DNA of 32,053 nucleotides, from positions 772,924 through 804,976 of the forward strand of contig MU657174.1 of assembly GCA_026770575.1 (NCBI GenBank), written 5' to 3'. The DNA is from Pelagophyceae sp. CCMP2097 (lineage: Eukaryota; Sar; Pelagophyceae). The position numbers and the translations under genes were made by a program. The notes beneath the pieces were generated by a model. That model ran no database searches, had not been told where the DNA came from, and saw only the letters and a list, made by a program, of their open reading frames with translations. Below, one piece after another: positions 20,054 to 26,433 of the stretch (positions within the stretch are counted from its first letter, which is position 1; every line of letters begins with the position of its first letter).

Positions 20054-20536
20054 TTACGGCTGCGCGAGTTCGTCGTAGAATCTGGACGAGCCTTTGCCTC
20101 CGTTGTGCTGCATGTACTGCGGCATTGCGGCTAAGACCCAGACGTAGATGCAGGCCATGAGCCCAAACGACGCAAAAAGCATCAAGCAGCCGAGGAGCAG
20201 TTTGTCCACGTTGCCGTCCAGCGCGCCGGCGGCGATGTACGCCACGGCGATGCCGACGTAGGGGATGCAAGCGCACTCGAAGGCCCACGTCGCGATTAAC
20301 ATGTCATTGAAAGTAAACGTCTTCTCGACAAACGACAGAGAAGCCACGTCGCAACTCAGCGCCTCGTGCGCGCACCTCTCCAGCTCCTCTGGGTAGGAGA
20401 GGTTGACGAAATAGGCCGCGCCGACTGTAAAGAGGAGGCCGCTGAGCGCGTTGCCCCACGCGTAGGCCACCGCAGTCGCGCTAGTCGACAACCAAGCCTC
20501 CGTCACCAGCTCCGCGCCGTAGAGCGCGTAGAGCAT
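20054..20536 (-). CDS. Four-transmembrane protein of unknown function
   Basis: One open frame of 160 aa starting MLYALYGAELVTEAW. Hydrophobic segments lie at about residues 18-48 (AVAYAWGNALSGLLFTVGAA), 78-100 (MLIATWAFECACIPYVGIAV), 98-108 and 112-138 (LLLGCLMLFASFGLMACIYV). A polar Cys-containing loop (ELERCAHEALSCD) and a short polar tail (GGKGSSRFYDELAQP) complete it. I recognise no family. CTTTAG sits 6 nt before the ATG with the same phase, so the visible Met may lie inside a second exon whose first exon is further upstream. The minisatellite begins 34 bp downstream. Confidence 0.6.
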   Translation of the reverse strand: MLYALYGAELVTEAWLSTSATAVAYAWGNALSGLLFTVGAAYFVNLSYPEELERCAHEALSCDVASLSFVEKTFTFNDMLIATWAFECACIPYVGIAVAYIAAGALDGNVDKLLLGCLMLFASFGLMACIYVWVLAAMPQYMQHNGGKGSSRFYDELAQP

Positions 20537-20767
20537 CGACGCCTAAAGATCGACGCGTGGCGCCTCGACGAAGAAGGCGCCTCTTCGTCGACTCGAAGCT
20601 TTCGAAGAAGGCCTCTAGACAAAGGCGTCTCGACGCAGGCGCCTCGACGACCGTTTCGTTTATCCAAAGAGGGGCGCCGGTTTTGGACGAAGAGGAGGCA
20701 CCAGGAGCCGAGCAAGGCGTCCGTGCCGAAGTGTCGATGGTGGCAGCTCCTGTTCCGGTCTTCTTAC

Positions 20768-20996
20768 GAGGCGGGCGACGGCGGCAAACGGCGCAGACGC
20801 ACGAATCAGGCTTGTCGGCCTGTGGCCGTCGTTCCAGGAACGGGTCACCCTCCTTGTGCTCCTCCTTGTGCTTCTTCGACGGCTTTGGCGGCGCCGGCGG
20901 CGTATCCATACGTTCGCGCGAGAGCTTCTTTTTCAAATTGGCCAGCGTCTCCGCGACCTCGAACTTGGCCGCCGCGGCGCGGATGGCGCGCAGCAT
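20768..20996 (-). CDS. Possible exon of an unresolved Lys/Pro-rich protein
   Basis: An open frame begins MLRAIRAAAAKFEVAETLAN and continues with a Lys/Glu-rich stretch (KKKLSRER, then PPAPPKPSKKHKEEHKEG) and GDPFLERRPQADK. Codon third positions are GC-rich as in neighbouring genes. Donor-like GTAAGA occurs at 20767 and GTGCGT at about 20787. I could not join it in phase to the four-TM gene downstream. It may be a separate small gene or an upstream exon in a structure I mis-read. Confidence 0.3.
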
Positions 20997-21158
20997 GGCA
21001 CGCGGCGGCCGCGGGGGGGCAAAGGCGCTCGGGGGGGCGGCACACGCGCGCGCGCTCGGTCGAATTTGGACGACGAGGATTTTTAAGAAAACTCGCCAAA
21101 ATCGGCTGAAGATTCATCTTTTGATCTTGGGTTTTCCTGAGGATAGCCGTGCGTCGCT

Positions 21159-21717
21159 GGATTACGGTTGTTTGCCAGGGTAGGTACCACAGTTTTAGGT
21201 GAGTACGTTATTTGGGAGGGTACGTGGGTACGTCGACGGCCGGCAACGACGAGGGACCCTGGGGGTACGTGGGTACGTCGGGCTCGTCAGATTGCCTTCC
21301 CGAAAAAATCGCCCGCTCCCGAAAAAATCGCTTCGGCGAAGTGTGGAAAACCCGGAGCACGCACAACGGGTGCCTTCCCAGTGGGTGGCCATGCTGCGGA
21401 CCGCGCTCGGAGCGTTCGATTGCTCGCGCCTGTGGGCTCGCCGCTTCGGTCCGATGGCCCTGTCGGGGTGCACCGAGCTAGTGCTCGGAAATCAGTGCCC
21501 GCAGAGCACCGCGCAGCAGAATACAGAGCTCCCTTCGTCGAAGCCTCTCGTAAGATTTGATATATTCCTTCAAATCAGCGTTAAGGTAAGCAAGGCGCGT
21601 CGGGGTACGTGGGTACGTCGCCGGGGAGCGGCGGCAACGAAAGGTGGGGGTACGCGGGTACGTCAAAAGCCCATTTGCGAAAACTGTCGTACCTACCCTG
21701 GCAAACAACCGTAATCC
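21159..21717. mobile_element. Non-autonomous TIR element (MITE-like), 559 bp
   Basis: The ends are 38-bp terminal inverted repeats (21159-21196 and 21680-21717) that differ at a single position and begin GGATTACGGTTGTTTGCCAG. Just inside are two pairs of GGGTACGTGGGTACGTCG-type direct repeats: 21218 and 21263 on the left, 21603 and 21648 on the right. The two pairs are alignable with each other as ~63-bp subterminal units. The interior has a repeated CCCGAAAAAATCGC (about 21300 and 21316) and no transposase. No clear target-site duplication is visible in the immediate flanks. The right end is 29 bp beyond the E2 gene's stop codon, so it probably sits in that gene's 3' UTR. Confidence 0.8.
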
Positions 21718-21746
21718 TGCGCGGGCCGGCCTCTTCGGCTGCGCGC

Positions 21747-22938
21747 TCAGGCCGAGCCGAGGAGACATTTCTTCGCGAGGATTGCGAGGATGCAGCCGAT
21801 GAGGCCGGCGATAGCAAAATCCACGCGCGTGTTAGTTTGCGTGCCGGTGGCCACCTAGAGCCCGATTGCCACCGGTACGCGGCGGAGAGCAGTTCACCGC
21901 AGGGAAGCGACGCACCCGCGCGCCGTCGACCGCGCCGAGCGCCGCGGCGGCCGGCGCCGCGACGGCCGGCGCCGCTGCGACGGCCGGTGCCGCGACTGGT
22001 CGAGGCGGCGCCACCGCGACGCTCGGCAGCGGCGGCGTCGGCCTCGGGCCCGCCGCGGGTTCCTGTGGCGATGCCATCGGCGTCGGCGTCGTCGGAGAAT
22101 GCGCCGCCGTCGTCGGAGACGGCGCCTCCTTTGCTTCCTCGACGGGCGGCTGCGGCGGCGGCGGCGGCGCCTCTGCCGACGGGTGTTTGACGGCGGCATT
22201 TTCCTCTGGCGTCGGGGCCGCAGGCTCGGAGAGCAGGTCTGCGCAGCAGCCGCAGTGCGAGCACTCCCAAGTCAGCGACGCTTCGGCGAGCCTACGTCAG
22301 CGACGCCTCGGCGAGCCTGCGCGGCGCGTGCGCCGTCGGCGCCCAAGGCTGCAGCACCCGCCGCGAGAGCTGCGCCGCGCGCTTACGCGTGGCGCTCGTC
22401 GGGCCGCCACTGGAGCGCGCCGATTGCCGAGTCTGCGGGCGTGGGGAAGAAGGCTACGAGCGCTTCAATGATCGTGCGGATGCCCCACGCCGGCTGCCAG
22501 TGCTCCGGGTGGTGCGCCTGCGAGGGTCTTGAAGGCGTCGGCGCGATGCGTCGTTCGTACCGAGATTGAGAGGCAGATTTTCTTGTTCGTCTCGAAGCGC
22601 CCACTCGGCGTCAAAAGCATGATCGAAGGCGGCTTGAACGGGTACTCCGCCGGCAGCGAGATACGCCCGTGGTACACGCCGCCCTGGAAGTCGGTGCCCT
22701 GCGGCCTGGCAGGGCGCCTGACACGGGGCTTTCGACGGCGGAGTTTGCGCACCCGCGGACGGTAAAGTGCCACTCGAAGAGCGAGTCCTCGAGCGGCGCC
22801 GCGTGGTATTCGCCTGAAGATCAGTCTCGTCAGACACTAGCCCCAAAGCCGAGAGACTGCGTCAAAGGGCGCACTCGTCGGATTCGCGGCGAGCTCGCGG
22901 ATGTCCGCTTGAATCCGCCGCACCGCCGGATTCGCCAT
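21747..22938 (-). CDS. UBC6: ER tail-anchored ubiquitin-conjugating enzyme, UBC6/UBE2J family
   Basis: Six exons: 22938-22875, 22813-22753, 22705-22561, 22517-22387, 22291-21916 and 21854-21747. Introns are 61, 47, 43, 95 and 61 nt; all phases agree; 294 aa. The UBC fold covers residues 1-140: AVRRIQADIRELAANPTS, EDSLFEWHFTVRG, GGVYHGRISLPAEYPFKPPS, GRFETNKKICLSIS, HHPEHWQPAWGIRT. The catalytic Cys is C86 in the KKICLSIS motif of the UBC6 class, which lacks the usual HPN. LTWECSHCGCC follows, then an Ala/Pro-rich linker and a C-terminal helix (FAIAGLIGCILAILA) ending KKCLLGSA. This is the tail anchor, placing the active site on the cytosolic ER face for ERAD. The exon 5 acceptor is duplicated (see the 22271-22320 repeat). 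Confidence 0.96.
22271..22320 (-). repeat. 25-bp tandem duplication spanning the exon 5 acceptor of the E2 gene
   Basis: 22271-22295 and 22296-22320 are adjacent copies differing at two positions. Each contains, on the minus strand, an AG|GCTCGCCGA acceptor. The site at 22292 continues the E2. The site at 22317 adds 25 nt and hits the stop TAG provided by the second acceptor after ALAEASLT. Confidence 0.9.
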
Positions 22939-23168
22939 GAGCCTCTGCGGAAGGAGTCGCGCGGGCGGCGGCGCCGCGTCGAGGGCCGCGTCGAGCGCCG
23001 ACGAGGCGCGAGCTTCTGCAGAGCACTTCGCGCTTCCTCGAACGCACTTTTTGGATTTGATTCAGCCTTTTGGTTTAGCGATCTCACAGCGTCCCGGCCC
23101 TCCGTGTACGGCCCGGGGAAAGGCCAGGAGGGCGGTGTCAGTCCCCCTCGGCTTCGTCGGTTGTCGGC
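22939..23168. promoter_or_regulatory. Bidirectional promoter, E2 gene / 23169 gene
   Basis: These 230 bp separate divergent start codons. An AT-richer patch, ACGCACTTTTTGGATTTGAT (23042-23061), is the only distinctive stretch. No defined motif was recognised. Confidence 0.5.
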
Positions 23169-24260
23169 ATGGCGGTGCGCGTCGTGGTGCTGCGGTGCCA
23201 CGACTACGTGGAAGCATGTAGAATCGAATTCGAGTCGAAAGGCGCTCTTGACTCGGTCGACGCTTTAAAGCAAGGGGCCTTGGAGCTCATCGAGTTCGCC
23301 ATGGGCGACGACGCTTTGGAAGACGCAGACGTCGACGCTTTGGGGCCGTTGGTGGACCGGCTCCTCGAGCCGCAGACGTTTGCCGCGGTCAAAGCAGCGT
23401 TTTCGCGGCTCCAGGCCGAGGCGATGAAGCGCGAGCGCGTAAAAGACCTCCTGGCGCCGAGCGCGAAGCGCACAGCGCCCGCGGTACAAGGCACGGCGGA
23501 CGACGCGGCGTCGCTGGCCACGCGCAGGCTCCTGGGCCTCGTCGACGGTGGTCCGCCGTCCGACGACGACGACGACGACGAAAGGCTGCCGGCCGTCGAC
23601 GAGGCGCCGTCCCCCGAGGCGCGCCCGAGCGAAGCGGCCCGGCGCGGCCGGCGCGCCGAGGCGGCGCCGCGTTTGGCGCCTGCTCGGCGTTTGCGGCTCC
23701 AGGTCGACTTGGAGACGGCGCTCGGCGAGCTCGTGCGCGTCTCGCTCGACGTCGTCGCCTCGATCAACGCGGCGGCGGACCAGCGGAGGATTCTTGACAA
23801 GTCGAGGATGATGCCGCAATTCGCGAGGAGGGACATAGCTGCGCGTTCGAAAAAAGCGTCGGCCGAGGCTCTGGCCCAGCGCGTCTCCGCGACGGAGTCG
23901 TTCTTGGAGGTCGGCGACGTTGTCGATGATTCCTGGCCCGACGACGTGCGAGACGGCTACGCAAACGCGGAGATGCTCCTCGCCGAGGACGACGACGACG
24001 ACGGGCCGCTCGCACAAGCTTTGCAAACCCTCGCCGCCACCGTCCAGGCCGACCTGCGCGAGCGCCGCGCCTTTGTGGCGTCCCGCAAGGAGGCTACAAA
24101 GCCAAAGCCCGTTTTGCCGCAGCGAATCAAGCCAAAGGCTCGGCGCGACGACTACGCCTCGCAACATCTCGACTTCCAACCGACTTTCGGCGCCCTCGCC
24201 ATCAGCGGCGCGACCGCCGGCCGCGACTCTGGTTCGAAGGCGCGCGGGCTCCTCCGGTGA
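23169..24260 (+). CDS. Hypothetical acidic helical protein
   Basis: A single open frame of 363 aa starting MAVRVVVLRCHDYVEACRIE. The N-terminal ~100 residues are predicted helical (ALKQGALELIEFAM, PLVDRLLEPQTFAAVKAAF). A poly-Asp run (SDDDDDDERLP) is encoded by a GAC microsatellite at about 23562. A basic Ala/Arg linker follows, then a second helical block (LETALGELVRVSLDVVASIN, DKSRMMPQFARRDIAARSKK), another Asp run (LAEDDDDDGP) and a basic C-terminus ending ARGLLR. I recognise no family. The start is the first Met after the shared promoter, and no intron is required. Its stop codon is only 6 bp from the stop of the convergent galectin-like gene, so the transcripts must overlap. Confidence 0.75.
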   Translation: MAVRVVVLRCHDYVEACRIEFESKGALDSVDALKQGALELIEFAMGDDALEDADVDALGPLVDRLLEPQTFAAVKAAFSRLQAEAMKRERVKDLLAPSAKRTAPAVQGTADDAASLATRRLLGLVDGGPPSDDDDDDERLPAVDEAPSPEARPSEAARRGRRAEAAPRLAPARRLRLQVDLETALGELVRVSLDVVASINAAADQRRILDKSRMMPQFARRDIAARSKKASAEALAQRVSATESFLEVGDVVDDSWPDDVRDGYANAEMLLAEDDDDDGPLAQALQTLAATVQADLRERRAFVASRKEATKPKPVLPQRIKPKARRDDYASQHLDFQPTFGALAISGATAGRDSGSKARGLLR

Positions 24261-24266
24261 ATTTGT

Positions 24267-25861
24267 TTAACGTCGCGAATGTTGCGGCTTGGTCGGGACA
24301 TCGAGGTTGGGCATCTGGCCCCACCTGCAGGGGATAGAATCGCGGAGAAGGGGCGTACTCGATCCACTGACCATGCGGAGTGGACGGTGATGGCCTCCAC
24401 GTTGTTGAAGTCGTCTCGAGTGGGGATGACCAGCGACAAGTCCGTCCCCGACTCGGGCGGCGGGCAGCGCATGTCCCAGGCCTCGATGACCTTTCGGTCC
24501 ACGGCCGTGACGATGCGCATGCCCGGCCCGCTCGAGAGGCGGCACGGCTGGAACTGGAAGGCCAGCTCCGCGTTCGCCTAAGGCGCATCTTGGACGAGGG
24601 CCCCGCGTGCGCGGCTTCAAAAGGACGCACGAGGCCGAACATGGGCGGGTACCGCCGGTCGCCGATGGACGACTTTGTAGCGCGGCCCCAGTCGTCGTCG
24701 AACTTGTCGTTTTGCACGAGCACGCCTACTCCAAGAGTCCGAAAAGTGACAAACCCGGAATCTGCGCACCGTTGCGCTCGACGCGCCGCGGGTTGAAGTG
24801 GTAGAGGATGCTGGCGCAGTCGTCGTGGTCCTTTGGCGCGATGTTTAAAGCCCAGATCAAAGCCTCGGCGCCGACTGAGACGCGTAAGAGCAGCGTCTGG
24901 TTCCCGCCGTTGGCGCCGAACCGCGGCAGCAGCAGCTCCAGCGGATCCTCGGCGATGCGCGAGTCCCAGCACGGAGGCGCCGCCACTTCCTCCTCCTCGC
25001 CCTCCTCGGCCGCCTTTGGTGCCGCGGCCGTCTTTGGCACATCGAGAAAGCCCTTCACCCCGGGCGTTTCGGTAACGTCCGCCGTCGCCGTCGCAGACGG
25101 GACGTCGACCTGCGCCCACTGCGGCTCCGGCTCGACGGCGGGCGCGCTGGAGCGCGCCGTCTTTGCACGTTTCGGCACGGACGCCGTCGGCGCGCCGGAC
25201 CGCGTAGGCGCGTCGTCGGCCGTCGGCGCCGGTGCCTCTGGCCGCTTGGTGAACGTGTCCTGCACCGAAAACGCGCGGCTCGCCGCCTGCGCGGCAGGGC
25301 GGCCGCCGCCGAGCGGGAGGAGGACTTTGTCCTTAACGTCGTCCAGGTTCTTAAGCTGCCGCGCCGCCGGCGCCACGTCGGCGCGCCGCCGCTGCGCCGC
25401 CTGCGCAGCCTGCCGCGCCTCGCGCTGCGCCCGCTTCGCGGCCGCCTCGGCGGCGTCGCGCGCGTAGCACGCCAGCAAAGAAGCCTCGGCCGCCGTCACC
25501 CTGCGATACGCAGCTCGCGACCCCACAGGTCGCAAAGGTCGCTCGAGCGAGGGCGCCCGCGTGCGTCGCACACGGGAACGGCCGAGGGGGTTCGCACCTG
25601 CCGCCGTCGTGGTCGACCATCTCGACGTCGTGCGGCGCGGCCCTGTTTCGACCCGTCAGATGCCGCCACGGTCCCGCATTGCCGAATCAGAAACGCACTC
25701 GTCGGCCCCGTCGTCCCAGCCCCACGCCGACCTACAAGCGGCCGCGCCGTCGCGCACTCGAGCGGCCTCCCGCGACCCCAGGCGAGACGCCGGCGGGACG
25801 GGTCGAGCGGCTTCGCCACGACGTCCGTCGACGCCACCATGAGCGCCAGCTCCTCGTCCAT
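24267..25861 (-). CDS. Galectin-like domain protein
   Basis: Seven exons: 25861-25800, 25731-25699, 25642-25598, 25500-24770, 24725-24631, 24577-24372 and 24324-24267. Introns are 44-97 nt; all phases agree; 409 aa. The N-terminus is acidic (ADEAAPHDVEMVDHDGG). An Ala/Arg-rich helix follows, then a Pro/Thr linker. Residues about 245-400 resemble a galectin beta-sandwich: LLLRVSVGAEALIWALNIAP, then ILYHFNPRR (H281, N283, R285), LVQND (N296), WG (303-304), ELAFQFQPC and DDFNNVEAITVHSAW. In galectins the sugar site is HxNxR, VxN and WxxExR. Here the last is WGRATK, so the Glu and Arg are Ala and Lys. There is no signal peptide, as in true galectins. Ligand binding is uncertain. Confidence 0.75.
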
Positions 25862-26433
25862 GGCAGCTCCGTGGTCGGCGGCACACTGTCGAATTTGCAC
25901 AACAGAAATCGCCGAAGATAACTTCTTTTAGCGCGTGCGCTCTTGCCGCCCCCTCCAGTCGTATTAGTTGGCGCCTCGGAGACCAGCGCGCGAAGAAGAA
26001 ACGTCTCAAACCGCGAAATTTTAGTAGCCTACTATGGAGGCAAGGAATTGCCGGCCAATTTGGACATAACGTTCGGGCACAGTGCCCCTAACGTCTCTCT
26101 CAATTGGCCGGGAACTCATTGGCGCCTTCATCGACTTTTGATTTGGGCCCTAAGGTTTAGACTTGATTAACTTCTAAATTAAGAAGATTTCGCAGAGACT
26201 CGCCAAAATAAGGCAGTTGACGAAAAAGCCAAACAAGCGCGCCCGAGGCGTCTCGCGGGAGTGGCCGGCGCAGCGCCAGCCGCATTCACGAGCCAAAATA
26301 GTTAATAGATTTCCGGTGATAATCTAATTCGACAGTGGGCACGTTCGGCGGCCACCATACTTTTGCGGCGTTTTAGCGAATCGTTATACACACGCGCGAG
26401 CCATTGCGTCGCGAGGGGGCCGTTGCTGGCGCC
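25862..26433. other. AT-richer divergent intergenic region
   Basis: The largest divergent spacer (572 bp) lies between the galectin-like and RCC1 genes. I see no gene. Its composition is much less GC-rich than the coding sequence. It contains the dyad-symmetric element centred on 26081 and short AT-rich inverted repeats near 26170-26190. Confidence 0.6.
26036..26126. repeat. Dyad-symmetric fold-back element
   Basis: Outer arms CCGGCCAATT (26051-26060) and AATTGGCCGG (26102-26111), and an inner hairpin GGGCAC-A-GTGCCC (26075-26087), share the same axis at 26081 with equal 14-nt spacers. Weaker pairing extends to about 26036/26126. It may be an old palindromic transposon or a structured transcript. 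Confidence 0.6.

Noticed and set aside
18984..20288. A 434-aa minus-strand ORF crossing the assembly gap
   Set aside because: It depends on translating Ns and a 15-bp repeat, and it is antisense to the AGF-repeat gene.
21199..21714. A 171-aa ORF inside the TIR element
   Set aside because: It reads through the subterminal direct repeats, has no transposase motif, and its ends coincide with repeat DNA.
25732..25757. A 26-nt intron in the galectin-like gene (GTGCGC donor at 25757)
   Set aside because: It is too short for the spliceosome as used elsewhere in the window. The GTCCCG donor at 25799 gives a 68-nt intron with the same phase.
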